A stretch of 64,000 nt of DNA from Viridibacillus arvi (GTDB lineage Bacteria > Bacillota > Bacilli > Bacillales_A > Planococcaceae). The DNA is taken from contig NZ_LILB01000001.1 in assembly GCF_001274945.1 (NCBI RefSeq), positions 140,351 through 204,350 of the forward strand. The letters run 5' to 3'. The position numbers and the translations under genes are program-made. This document shows positions 54,940-63,341 of the stretch, piece by piece; the stretch's first letter is position 1, and each line of letters begins with the position of its first letter. The notes beneath the pieces were generated by a model. The model was given only the letters and a program-made list of their open reading frames with translations. It was not told the DNA's origin and did no database searches.

Positions 54940-55432
54940 TATATGTACCCTCCTAAATAATCTATTGTCTATAATGCCAAAGGTTTGTTTAGTTTCGGAA
55001 CACAAAAATACATTAGTTCGAATATTCAATTTAATAGTAACACCAAAAGTTATAGAGTCAACCCATTCAATTTTAATGTTGAGGAAGAGTAAAGGAAGGA
55101 TTCATTTTTAATTTCTGTACTGTTCTTATCGATATCCACCAGACAATTTCGCTATTTTAGTAATCTTAGGTAATTCAAGGTTGTAAAGCTATTTGTAATG
55201 TGGTTTTAGGATATTCAAGCTGGAGTATTATTTTATTGCTGGTGCATTAAGTTCTGAGTTAATTATTGGAAAATTAAGTTGACAATTAGGATGTTTAACT
55301 ATATATTATCCGTAGTCATAATATTCTGATTACAATCAAGTACCGTGATATTTTTTTACTAAAACTTATACCTACAACCCGTTGGCGGTATATACAAAAT
55401 GCAATATTGTGAGTTTAGCAATAATTTATTAA
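54940..55432. other. Long intergenic region
   Basis: No gene, terminator or repeat could be supported in this AT-rich stretch. It ends at a catabolite-response-like element and a decayed reading frame. Confidence 0.5.
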
Positions 55433-55447
55433 ATGAAAGCGTTTGCA
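55433..55447 (+). promoter_or_regulatory. cre-like site (CcpA)
   Basis: ATGAAAGCGTTTGCA fits every fixed position of the consensus WTGNAANCGNWNNCW. It is also the start of a decayed frame, so it may be a regulatory site whose gene was lost or a coincidence. Confidence 0.45.
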
Positions 55448-55827
55448 TTTTTGAAACACATTAAAAGATACATTACGCCGATTGTTCATGTGGCGAAGGT
55501 GAAGCCGAAAGCGGAATCAGCTGATTTTGTTGATGTCGAGTGGAGGAAAAAACGATTCTTGAACAAAATGCTATTTTTGAAGTTTCCAAGTATCCAATAA
55601 AAGATGCAGATGTAATTCGGGGTAAGAAGGTCTCGCCCGAAAATGTCTAAACGGGCAAGGATTTGGACAAGGCACTCACTTATAAACGATTGATTTCCTA
55701 TGGTGGTTTGCTGAAAGAGATACTTAAGGAATTGTAACTTAGAGATGCCGAGTATGGCGATCTGATACTTATTGACGAGGATTCAGACGGGGGGGAAATG
55801 GCGCTATTGATGTCATGGCAAGCTTAA
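55433..55827 (+). pseudogene. Decayed gene with several stops and frameshifts
   Basis: Consecutive frames read YITPIVHVAKVKPKAESADF, then ILEQNAIFEVSKYPIKDADV, then LTYKRLISYGGLLKEIL and EYGDLILIDEDSDGGEMALL, interrupted by a frameshift near 55545, TAA at about 55648 and TAA at about 55735. The segments have protein-like composition and higher GC than their surroundings. I do not recognise the family. The remnant ends 38 bp before the peptidase gene. Confidence 0.5.
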
Positions 55828-55864
55828 AAAGTAAGCAATTGAAATACACAATAAGGGGGACAAT

Positions 55865-56491
55865 ATGAAATTTTATCTTTCATCTTTTAAAATTGGAAAT
55901 GAAGAACGGAAACTAATCGAATTAACGGGAAATGGGAATAAAAAAGTTGCATATATCAATAATGCATTAGACTTTGCGACTGATTTAGAAAGAAAAAATA
56001 AAAGTGATATTGCAGACGTAATCGAACTGCAAAGACTAGGTTTCTCAGTGGATATTTTAGACTTGAAAATGTACTTCCATAACCACGAAGGATTGAAAGA
56101 AAAGCTTGATCAATACGATGTTATTTGGGTAAGAGGTGGCAATTCTTTTGTTCTTGCACAAGCAATGAGATTAAGCGGTTTCGATGAAATCATTAAAAAG
56201 TATTATAGAGAAAAAAGAGATATTCTATATGGTGGATATAGTGCAGGTGGTTGTATCCTTGGACCAACTTTAAAAGGCATACACTTAGCAGACGAACCTG
56301 AGCAGAAACCTTACGGAAATGAACATCAAGCTATATGGGAAGGTTTATGCATTTTGGATTATGTAATTGTCCCACATTATAAATCAGACCACAAAGAATC
56401 TAACGATATGGACCGAGCAATTGAATTTATGATCGAGAATAAAATTCTATTTAAAGCATTGAGGGATGGAGAAGTACTCATAATTGAATAG
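55865..56491 (+). CDS. Peptidase S51/dipeptidase E family protein
   Basis: The 208-aa protein has the class I glutamine amidotransferase-like fold with a Ser nucleophile: S126 in YGGYSAGGCIL, and IWVRGGNSFVLAQAM before it. PepE members cleave Asp-Xaa dipeptides; many Firmicute relatives are uncharacterised. AAGGGGGAC lies six bases before the ATG. Nothing around suggests a pathway. Confidence 0.88.
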   Translation: MKFYLSSFKIGNEERKLIELTGNGNKKVAYINNALDFATDLERKNKSDIADVIELQRLGFSVDILDLKMYFHNHEGLKEKLDQYDVIWVRGGNSFVLAQAMRLSGFDEIIKKYYREKRDILYGGYSAGGCILGPTLKGIHLADEPEQKPYGNEHQAIWEGLCILDYVIVPHYKSDHKESNDMDRAIEFMIENKILFKALRDGEVLIIE

Positions 56492-56764
56492 GGCTAATTC
56501 TTAATAAAGGAAAGTATCGTAACATATCTACTTACGCTTCATAGACAAATACATATGTAAGGCCAACTAGTTGACATGATAAGAAAATAGCGAAATTTGA
56601 GAGATTTTCTCTCAAGAATGAAGAAGTGATAGAAGACACTACTGTTTTTGGTGACTTGAAAACCCATTCGTCACCTGGGCTTACAATGGAATTTTTTCTA
56701 AAGGTGTTACGAATGGAAAATTCAAAGGGATACAAAAAAAGAGATAAATGAGGGGGAGATTGTA
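56492..56764. other. Intergenic region with a short coding-like remnant
   Basis: An open frame from about 56570 to 56751 reads KKIAKFERFSLKNEEVIEDT and THSSPGLTMEFFLKVLR without a start codon or ribosome binding site. It may be the tail of a lost gene. GAGGGGGAG at its end serves the next gene. Confidence 0.3.
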
Positions 56765-58378
56765 TTGAAGAAAGGATATTTTGCAGGTATTGCAAGTTTA
56801 TTACTAACTACTAGTATTTTAGGAGCTTGTTCAAGTAATGAGGGAGTAGATGGTAAAAGTGAAAATGTAAGTAACTTAAATAAAACGGGCATGCCAATTG
56901 TGAAAGAAAAGATAGAGGTTGATGGATTTGCTGCAAAGCGCTTTTCTTCACAAGATTGGAGCAAGCTTATGCTTTGGGAAGAGTATGAGAAAATGACGAA
57001 CGTTGAAGTAAACTGGGAAACCGTTTCTACAGAGGTATTGTCTGAAAAGCGAAACTTAAAGCTTGCAGCTGGGGATTATCCTGAATTTTATTTTGCTTCT
57101 GCTTTTCCAAAAACAGATTTAATTAAATATGGACGACAAGGTGTATTTTTGCCGTTAAATGACTATATCGATAAGTACGCGCCAAATTTCAAAAAAATAC
57201 TAGATGAGTATCCGTCGATGAGAAAAGGAATTACTATGGCAGATGGGAACATTTATGGATTCCCTGCAATTTACGATCCGAACTTTGAAGCCTTACATAT
57301 TGGGACACCTTGGATCATGCAAGAATGGTTGGACAAAGTAGGGCTGAAGGAGCCTGAAACGCCTGATGAATTATACAGAGTATTGAAAGCATTTAAAGAA
57401 AAAGACCCGAATGGCAATGGAAAAGCAGATGAGCAAGGATGGGGTGGAGGAGATGGTATTGCCCCATTCATTGACTATTTACGAGGGACATATGGTTTGA
57501 ATAAACAAGGGACTATGAACAAAAACCTCGACTTTAAAGAAGGTACTGAAGAATTCCGCTTTGTTCCTGCTACTGATGAATACAAGGAATTACTTAGATT
57601 CTTGAATAAACTTTATACAGATGGCCTAATTAACAAAGATGTGTTCACGACTGAATCCTTGCAATTTTCTACAGAATCGTCTAAAGGGGTCTATGGAATG
57701 CTAAGTGAGATTGACCCAGCAACATTACTGCAACTTGATGGTTATGTTGGTGTACCAGTTCTTAAAGGGCCAACAGGAGAGCGTGCATACAATGCAATGA
57801 CGAACGGTCTTGGAAACTTAGGTATGTTTGTCTTAACAGATAAAGCGAAAAATCCAGAAGCAATGGTTCGCTGGATGGATTACTTTTATGGAGATGAAGG
57901 CAATAAGATGTTCTTCATGGGTTTCGAAGGTGTGACATATGAAGAAAATGCAGATGGTACAGTTAAGTATTTAGATAGCATTACAAATAACCCTGACGGC
58001 AAAAATTTAGACCAGGCAGTAAGTGAATACTTAACTTGGCCAGGTGGATACTACCCTGGAATCGTAAGGAAGCAATATTTCCAAGGAGCTGAAGGAAAAG
58101 AAGCTTCTGCAATAAATGCTGAGAAAGCGAGACCATATCGTATAAAAGATGAAGATATTCTTCCAGGACTAAACTATACATTGGAAGAAACAGACAAGAT
58201 TAGTACTATTACCACTGATGTTCAAACATATGTAGACGAAATGACAGCCGGATTTATTACGGGTAAACAAAATTTTAGTAAATGGGAGGATTACAAGAAA
58301 TCACTTGATAAAATGGGAGTACAAACTTATCTTGAGGTTTCTCAAGAAGCATACGAACGTATGAAAAAAGAAAAGTAA
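56765..58378 (+). CDS. Extracellular sugar-type solute-binding lipoprotein (LplA-like)
   Basis: The 537-aa lipoprotein has the lipobox LGACSS and the family 1 extracellular binding fold with NLKLAAGDYPEFYF and WMDYFYGDEGNKMFFM. DPNGNGKADEQGW is an EF-hand-like calcium site seen in LplA/LipO-type proteins that serve YtcQ-YteP-YtcP sugar importers. No permease or ATPase genes adjoin, so it is an orphan or its partners lie elsewhere. The start is TTG after GAGGGGGAG; a terminator follows the stop. Confidence 0.9.
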   Translation: MKKGYFAGIASLLLTTSILGACSSNEGVDGKSENVSNLNKTGMPIVKEKIEVDGFAAKRFSSQDWSKLMLWEEYEKMTNVEVNWETVSTEVLSEKRNLKLAAGDYPEFYFASAFPKTDLIKYGRQGVFLPLNDYIDKYAPNFKKILDEYPSMRKGITMADGNIYGFPAIYDPNFEALHIGTPWIMQEWLDKVGLKEPETPDELYRVLKAFKEKDPNGNGKADEQGWGGGDGIAPFIDYLRGTYGLNKQGTMNKNLDFKEGTEEFRFVPATDEYKELLRFLNKLYTDGLINKDVFTTESLQFSTESSKGVYGMLSEIDPATLLQLDGYVGVPVLKGPTGERAYNAMTNGLGNLGMFVLTDKAKNPEAMVRWMDYFYGDEGNKMFFMGFEGVTYEENADGTVKYLDSITNNPDGKNLDQAVSEYLTWPGGYYPGIVRKQYFQGAEGKEASAINAEKARPYRIKDEDILPGLNYTLEETDKISTITTDVQTYVDEMTAGFITGKQNFSKWEDYKKSLDKMGVQTYLEVSQEAYERMKKEK

Positions 58379-58388
58379 TATGAAAGAG

Positions 58389-58420
58389 CGCATACGAAGT
58401 TATTCCTTTGTATGCGTTTT
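58389..58420 (+). terminator. Intrinsic terminator
   Basis: CGCATACGAAG pairs with CTTTGTATGCG (one G-U) and is followed by TTTTACT. Confidence 0.8.
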
Positions 58421-58513
58421 ACTATGTAGTATTAAAAATGTTCAGATGGTATTGTAAAGTCATTTTTTTGAGTTCTCAGTACAATAATCATCCATTTTAT
58501 TAAGGTCTAGTTA

Positions 58514-59047
58514 TTAATTTTTCACTTTAAAATCTTTAAGAAAATACAGAACTAAATCATCATCATTTTCACATTTTGTATATTGTTCTAATTGTTCTTC
58601 CTTATACCAAACCCCGGAGCCATCAGGAATATACCCTCGTTTTACATACATGCGTTGAGCAGAACCATATCCATAATGCAATCCAACCGCAAGTGAAACA
58701 AAGTTAGTTTTCTCTTTGGCAAGTCCCTCTGCTACATCCATCATTTTGTTGCCTACACCTTTATTTTGAAATTTAATAAGGACATTTAGGTCAACGATTT
58801 CCGGTATGTTTTTATTTGCAAAAGGACCAATTTCAGTGTTTGGAAGTAATGTAACGTATCCAGCAACTTCATTGTTTACTTCAGCAACTATTACAGACCT
58901 TTCATTCTTCTCCTGCTGATTAAAATAGTTATTAAATAAATCAGAAGGTTTCTCCCAATTTTGCTCCGCGAACGCAGTGACAAACTTTTCTGCATCGCTT
59001 TTCAGCATTGAACGAATAAGCACATTATTATCTTTATGATATATCAT
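58514..59047 (-). CDS. GNAT acetyltransferase
   Basis: The 177-aa protein has the GNAT fold: VAEVNNEVAGYVTLLPN, IVDLNVLIKFQNKGVGNKMM with the acetyl-CoA loop, and SAQRMYVKRGYIPDGSGVWY. The latter ending is typical of Bacillus GNATs annotated as aminoglycoside-type or YvbK-like without known substrate. The start ATG follows AAAGGTGG. Confidence 0.88.
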   Translation of the reverse strand: MIYHKDNNVLIRSMLKSDAEKFVTAFAEQNWEKPSDLFNNYFNQQEKNERSVIVAEVNNEVAGYVTLLPNTEIGPFANKNIPEIVDLNVLIKFQNKGVGNKMMDVAEGLAKEKTNFVSLAVGLHYGYGSAQRMYVKRGYIPDGSGVWYKEEQLEQYTKCENDDDLVLYFLKDFKVKN

Positions 59048-59259
59048 CAGTATCCACCTTTCGCCAATTCTTGTTTTATATAAGTGATTGTTAATAGTTT
59101 ATCTTGTTTTACTGAAAGTTTCTATTTATTAAAATATTACCAAAGGTGTGAGGTGATAAGATTTATTGAATAGGTTACAATAATATTATTGAAAAATTAC
59201 CTTATTTATATATTGAAGGTACAATTAGGGTTTATTTTTGATGAAAAGGAGGGTGTTAA

Positions 59260-60087
59260 ATGCCTGTTAGTGAAGATATTTTAAACAGAAAAGGTGCCAG
59301 AAAGGCTAGTGAAATCCCCAATGAAGTTCTAGAATTACTTAATCAAGGTGAAATAGAGAGTGTTAATTTAACTGAATGGCTTTCAATTGATCATAGGTCA
59401 TTAGTAAAGAGTATTTTACCAGCGATTGGTTTAGAAGATAAAGTAGAATTTGTCATATCTGAATTAGAGCAACAAGAAGCCCACTCTGGCATGAAAGCTA
59501 TACGTATGACAGGAGCTTTGTTAGATAAAGTGATGGAAGGGCAAATTGATAGAAAAAGGGAAGAAATCATTATGAAATGCTCCACACATATGTCAGATAG
59601 TGTAAGGTGTTGGGCAACATTTATGAATAAAACTTCTAATGACTCACTAGAATTTAAATTGAAATATATTGAGACATTCGCAGCAGATCCTCATTTTGGT
59701 GTTCGGGAAATTTCCTGGATGTCTATTCGAGAAAACCTTTCAGAGAACATAGAGCTGAGCGTGAATTTGTTAAAGGAATGGGCAAAAAGTGATGATGAGA
59801 ATATACGCAGATTCTCAGTTGAATCTATTCGTCCACGTGGTGTATGGACGAAGCACATTGAAACACTAAAACAAGATCCTCACCAAGCCCTCCCTATTCT
59901 TAATATACTCAAATCAGATTCCTCTAAGTATGTTCAAGATTCTGTTGGAAACTGGTTAAATGATGCTAGCAAAACCCAACCAGAATGGGTAATAAATGTG
60001 TGTGAAAAGTGGGAGAAAGATTCAGATACTAGGGCAACGTGTAGAATTATTAAAAAAGCCAAGAGAACAATAATGAAGGATAATTAA
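59260..60087 (+). CDS. HEAT-repeat DNA alkylation repair-like protein (AlkC/AlkD)
   Basis: The 275-aa all-helical protein has tandem HEAT units, for example DPHFGVREISWMSIRENLSE, NIRRFSVESIRPRGVW and YVQDSVGNWLNDASKTQPEW. This matches the AlkC/AlkD superfamily of DNA glycosylases that remove bulky or alkylated purines. Whether the catalytic Asp and the DNA-binding aromatics are kept needs alignment. AAAGGAGGG is upstream of the ATG. A LexA-controlled pair of genes follows 230 bp later. Confidence 0.82.
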   Translation: MPVSEDILNRKGARKASEIPNEVLELLNQGEIESVNLTEWLSIDHRSLVKSILPAIGLEDKVEFVISELEQQEAHSGMKAIRMTGALLDKVMEGQIDRKREEIIMKCSTHMSDSVRCWATFMNKTSNDSLEFKLKYIETFAADPHFGVREISWMSIRENLSENIELSVNLLKEWAKSDDENIRRFSVESIRPRGVWTKHIETLKQDPHQALPILNILKSDSSKYVQDSVGNWLNDASKTQPEWVINVCEKWEKDSDTRATCRIIKKAKRTIMKDN

Positions 60088-60269
60088 ATTGAAAATCATT
60101 TACTTTCAACTCAATATCCTAAAGACTAATTATTTGACCGGGTTAAATTACTTTCTTACTCAGAGTTGCCAAAAGTGGAATTAGCAAATATAGAGCGGAT
60201 ATTTACAGTAGAAAAGAAATACATAGTCTGACCATTTAGTGATTAAAAGCTAATTGGTTATTTTTTTAT

Positions 60270-60298
60270 TTGAAATAAGAACAAATGTTCTGTATACT
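60270..60298 (+). promoter_or_regulatory. Promoter with LexA (SOS) box
   Basis: TTGAAA (60270-60275) and TATACT (60293-60298) are 17 bases apart. The spacer holds GAACAAATGTTC (60279-60290), a perfect inverted repeat matching the Bacillus LexA consensus GAAC-N4-GTTC. LexA would block the promoter until DNA damage. Confidence 0.88.
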
Positions 60299-60319
60299 AA
60301 TGAAAAAGGAGTGAACATA

Positions 60320-60541
60320 GTGAAAGAGCAGCTAATCAAAGCCATGCAGCGCAATCAAATTATTGATTTAATGTATATGTCGAAAGGTGGAGAGATAACT
60401 AAAAGGCGTGTAAAAATCATTAAAATGACCGATGGAATTTTCCAAGCTTATTGCTTTGTAAAACATGCTAAAAGAACTTTCATCATAGAAAATGTTCTTG
60501 CTACTAGTCCAGTAATTCGAAAAGAGAATGAAGTTGTATGA
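60320..60541 (+). CDS. Small SOS-controlled protein, WYL-like
   Basis: The 73-aa product starts at GTG with AAAGGAG eight bases upstream. It has a small Sm/WYL-like beta fold pattern: IDLMYMSKGGEITKRRVKII and FQAYCFVKHAKRTFIIENVL. Related mini-genes accompany YolD/UvrX-type error-prone polymerase operons in Bacillus. The LexA box at 60279 lies in its promoter, and the gene overlaps the next by four bases (ATGA). Confidence 0.75.
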   Translation: MKEQLIKAMQRNQIIDLMYMSKGGEITKRRVKIIKMTDGIFQAYCFVKHAKRTFIIENVLATSPVIRKENEVV

Positions 60542-60903
60542 TTCATCAAGATCCACAAATTCATATTCATAATGCAATTATATTAGAACTTACACTTCGC
60601 ACATTAGAACGTGATAAAAAACATATGGATTCGTTAAAAACAAATTTTGCTTTTAAAGCGTGGATTGATCAAGAGTTAAAAAATTTAACGAGAGATCTAA
60701 GAGATGTGAGCCGAACATTGGGTATGCATGGCATGAAGGTATTGGAAGGTATAAAGGAAATTGACGAATATTTCGTCGCTTATACTGTTAAGACTCGAGG
60801 AAATGACAAGGAATTACGTTATTCTAAAGTAGCTTTAAGAAATCAAGTAAATGAAGAAGTAAAGAAAAGACTTGGATTGGAATATAGAGGGCAACAGAGT
60901 TAA
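60538..60903 (+). CDS. SOS-controlled helical protein of unknown function
   Basis: The 121-aa product is highly charged and mostly helical, with IILELTLRTLERDKKHMDSL and QELKNLTRDLRDVSRTLGMH and a basic C-terminal half. It is translationally coupled to the preceding gene through ATGA, so it is also under LexA. The family is not recognised by name. A DNA-binding or checkpoint role is conceivable from composition only. A hairpin at 60892-60920 covers its end. Confidence 0.78.
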   Translation: MIHQDPQIHIHNAIILELTLRTLERDKKHMDSLKTNFAFKAWIDQELKNLTRDLRDVSRTLGMHGMKVLEGIKEIDEYFVAYTVKTRGNDKELRYSKVALRNQVNEEVKKRLGLEYRGQQS

Positions 60904-60970
60904 ATTACTTAACTCTGTTGAAATGTAATAATAAAAGTAACTATAAAATATAATTACAGAGTGAAATTCG

Positions 60971-60993
60971 GCATCCTTCGGGGTGCTTTTTTA
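60971..60993 (+). terminator. Terminator of the SOS operon
   Basis: GCATCC-TTCG-GGGTGC with a stable tetraloop is followed by TTTTTT. Confidence 0.88.
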
Positions 60994-61030
60994 CTGTAGT
61001 AAAAAAAAGTATCTAACTAATACTTATTGA

Positions 61031-61321
61031 ATGTTTAATATTCCTTTATTTGAGGGCGTAAATTGGCACCACCCCTACTATGTTCAATTATTAACAAAAG
61101 CCTGTTTTAGTATAGATTGTTGCTTTTTTGGAATAGTTGAGAGTGACGAAACCTTTTTTCGTGAGTCTATGAAAGGTCGAGAAATCACTCATAGAAAAGC
61201 CAATAAGCGTGGAGAAAAGGACAAGAAAAGGGGTATCTCAAACCTTAAAATTGCTGTTGTGGTGAATCAAGACCGCAATAGTAATAAGTTGCTCGTAAAG
61301 CAGGAACAGGGAGGTCAGTAA
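61031..61321 (+). mobile_element. IS1595-family transposase remnant
   Basis: The 96-aa frame contains GIVESDETFFRESMKGREIT, then HRKANKRGEKDKKRG and AVVVNQDRNSN. These match the ISXO2-like DDE transposase domain of IS1595 elements around the first catalytic Asp. The zinc-ribbon N-terminus and the rest of the DDE domain are missing, and no terminal inverted repeats were found, so the element is dead. Confidence 0.8.
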
Positions 61322-61355
61322 TGGCTTTTGGTTAAGGTTCAACCATTTATAATTC

Positions 61356-61466
61356 TTACTTACTATCTTTTTTATCTTTTCTAACTTTTACAGCAACCAT
61401 TATACAGACAAACGCTCCCATAAAACTCGAAAAAATTGCAACAAAAGTACCGTTATCTATTTCCAA
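61356..61466 (-). CDS. Possible 36-aa single-TM peptide
   Basis: TTG 61466 (or GTG 61469) starts MEIDNGTFVAIFSSFMGAFV followed by CIMVAVKVRKDKKDSK and TAA. It has one membrane helix and a lysine-rich tail, as in small membrane toxins or regulatory peptides. GGGGG is close to the start (about three bases), which is not ideal. No antisense RNA promoter was established. Confidence 0.35.
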   Translation of the reverse strand: MEIDNGTFVAIFSSFMGAFVCIMVAVKVRKDKKDSK

Positions 61467-61585
61467 CACCCCCAACTCAAAGTTAAATCCAACATCTATA
61501 AAAAATTTTAGAGTTATTCTATCAAAATAGATAATTTTTAGAAATTTTATTCTACAAGCAAAAATCTTTTAGAAAACAGCCTAAC

Positions 61586-61612
61586 AAAAAAACACCCTAT
61601 ATGGATGTTTTA
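61586..61612 (-). terminator. Terminator of the small minus-strand gene
   Basis: On the minus strand AAACATCC pairs with GGGTGTTT (one G-U) and is followed by TTTTGTT. Confidence 0.65.
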
Positions 61613-61618
61613 TTAATA

Positions 61619-61834
61619 TTACTGTTGGTTATGGCAAGGTGGGAATCCATTGATATCTTGGACCATGTGCAAGTCGTATTGTTTGAGGGCGAATTGTGCT
61701 TGATATAGGTATTCTGTAACAAGAAGCTTTCCGCCTGATACACCACACAAAATACCTGAAGTCCCTTGACCATTTGTGAATGAGATTCCAACAGGTTGAC
61801 CTATTAAGTACCCAATTTTAAAATGCCAATGCAT
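61619..61834 (-). CDS. Small conserved-looking hypothetical protein
   Basis: The 71-aa product reads MHWHFKIGYLIGQPVGISF, then NGQGTSGILCGVSGGKLLV and IQ-like VQDINGFPPCHNQQ at the end. The layout (GQPVGISFTNGQGTSG, then LLVTEYLYQAQFALK) resembles small Sm-like beta-barrel proteins of Bacillus spores or surfaces; this is only a resemblance. AAGGA is nine bases before ATG 61834. A terminator follows. Confidence 0.7.
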   Translation of the reverse strand: MHWHFKIGYLIGQPVGISFTNGQGTSGILCGVSGGKLLVTEYLYQAQFALKQYDLHMVQDINGFPPCHNQQ

Positions 61835-61855
61835 AATTTTCAATCCTTTTTGCAC

Positions 61856-62259
61856 AGTATATGTTTTTGAGTTACTAGGTGCCTGTACGTTTAAAGATTT
61901 TATAAAAGGGAGGCAATGGATGTTTGTTATGTAGCTATGTACTTATGCAAAGTCCTTTGATGTTGAAGAAACAAAAAGAGAGTGAAATTGGTTCTGTCTG
62001 TTTGTAAGCTAAAGAAAGCAATTGAAGAAACTGAGGATGAGAGATTTCAAATTATTTTGGATAAACATGAAGAGGTGCAGTAGAACAACTGAAAGTTTAC
62101 GAAAATAAACAAGCATGTGGGGGAAAAGTTCCGCTATAATTCAACAGTTATAATCAAAAATAGAATTTAAAACTATCATTAAGCACCACGACTGCAAAGC
62201 ACGTTATATAAAAATGAAACGAATTATTCTTTCAAATTTACACAACTGAATTTTTCATA
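61856..62259. other. Intergenic region with weak coding remnant
   Basis: A short plus-strand frame ending near 62083 reads LKKAIEETEDERFQIILDKH without a clear start; it may be a relic. Nothing else is supported. Confidence 0.3.
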
Positions 62260-62538
62260 CTATTTCCTATAAGGCCTCTGTTTATTAACTTGATTCTTTA
62301 GTTTTTCTAATTCAGTGGTTAAATAATCAATCTGTTTTTGCATATTTCTATTACTTTCCTTATCTTTTTGCTCATTATTAATTTTTTGTCGTTCTGCCTC
62401 TAATGCAAGAAATGCTGAAATTGTGGATATTGACTCACCGATTGTAGTTATTGCTACCCCAAGAACGAGTAGCTCAGCGGCCTGAAGTGATAAGTCATTT
62501 CCATTATCTTGTCCTAAGCTTTTATTATTTCCCTTCAA
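62260..62538 (-). CDS. Small protein with hydrophobic segment and coiled coil
   Basis: The 92-aa product has a hydrophobic stretch (AAELLVLGVAITTIGESIST, residues 20-45) followed by a coiled coil (MQKQIDYLTTELEKLKNQVN) and a basic end. The start is TTG with GGAGG eight bases upstream. It may be membrane-associated. No family is recognised. Confidence 0.7.
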   Translation of the reverse strand: MKGNNKSLGQDNGNDLSLQAAELLVLGVAITTIGESISTISAFLALEAERQKINNEQKDKESNRNMQKQIDYLTTELEKLKNQVNKQRPYRK

Positions 62539-62709
62539 ACTATTAGCCTCCAGTAATCAATGTCATATCATAACTATTTTATGCTACATATATTTTTTTA
62601 TGAAGGATTAGTAACGTATCTAATTCTCATTTTGAGAATTTATTGAAACATGGCAGTAATTATTAATAGTATCTTTTACATATGTTCATCACTACTAATT
62701 ATCACAAAT

Positions 62710-62798
62710 AAGCGTTCGTTATTGCCGTAGTTAAAAAACGCTTCTATTAACAGGTTAATTGAAGAAAAATGGGGAACCTCGACAAATGAAGGTTTCCC
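62710..62798. repeat. Hairpin and partial dispersed repeat
   Basis: AAGCGTT (62710-62716)/AACGCTT (62737-62743) forms a stem and is followed by TAACAGGTTAATTGAAGAA, a degenerate right half of the dispersed repeat, then by a weak hairpin GGGAACCT/AGGTTTCCC (62772-62798). Otherwise 62539-62934 contains no gene. Confidence 0.45.
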
Positions 62799-62934
62799 TA
62801 ATTACTAAATAAAAACAAACATTTAAATTTAATAGAGTTTAAATAATCAAGTTATATCTAACTGAAAGAAGTGTGATTTACATCACAGACTTGAAGTCTT
62901 TTACAACTTATAATTGGTGTAGGAGGCGAATATT

Positions 62935-63237
62935 ATGTTAGATATCGATTATTTAGAAGATGAAGCATTTGAGAGTGTCGAAGAAATTGTTAGTCAATTT
63001 ATCGTGAAAATTGGTGATCAGAAGATTAAAATAAGAATTACTAAAGACGCTAATAAACATTTTCAATTTGTAAACAGTCATTACTATCAAGGAAGTAAGC
63101 AAGCAGATCCATATATTGCATATATAGCAAATTTTCCTTCTGAAAAAATAGCAATAATGAATGCAAAATTACAAATAGTTTCGTCTTATAATCCAGAAGA
63201 TAAAAATGGTGTTTGGATAGAAAATGATTCGTTCTAA
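62935..63237 (+). CDS. Small acidic hypothetical protein
   Basis: The 100-aa acidic product has DYLEDEAFESVEEIVSQFIV, then VNSHYYQGSKQADPYIAYIA and SSYNPEDKNGVWIEND. AGGAGGCG is eight bases before the ATG and a terminator follows. It looks like a small cytoplasmic single-domain protein. No family is recognised. Confidence 0.78.
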   Translation: MLDIDYLEDEAFESVEEIVSQFIVKIGDQKIKIRITKDANKHFQFVNSHYYQGSKQADPYIAYIANFPSEKIAIMNAKLQIVSSYNPEDKNGVWIENDSF

Positions 63238-63244
63238 AATAGAA

Positions 63245-63274
63245 GCATCCTTAGGGGTGCTTTTTTTTTTTTTG
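63245..63274 (+). terminator. Intrinsic terminator
   Basis: AGCATCC-TTAG-GGGTGCT is followed by a run of T at 63260-63273. Confidence 0.88.
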
Positions 63275-63341
63275 AAAAAACTGAATATATAGAAAAGTGT
63301 GATATATTAATAATATCCAATCAGAGATGGGGAAAAGAAAA

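Noticed and set aside
61031-63300. Run of small genes considered as a prophage
   Set aside because: No integrase, repressor, structural or lysis gene is present; only an IS1595-family fragment indicates mobility.
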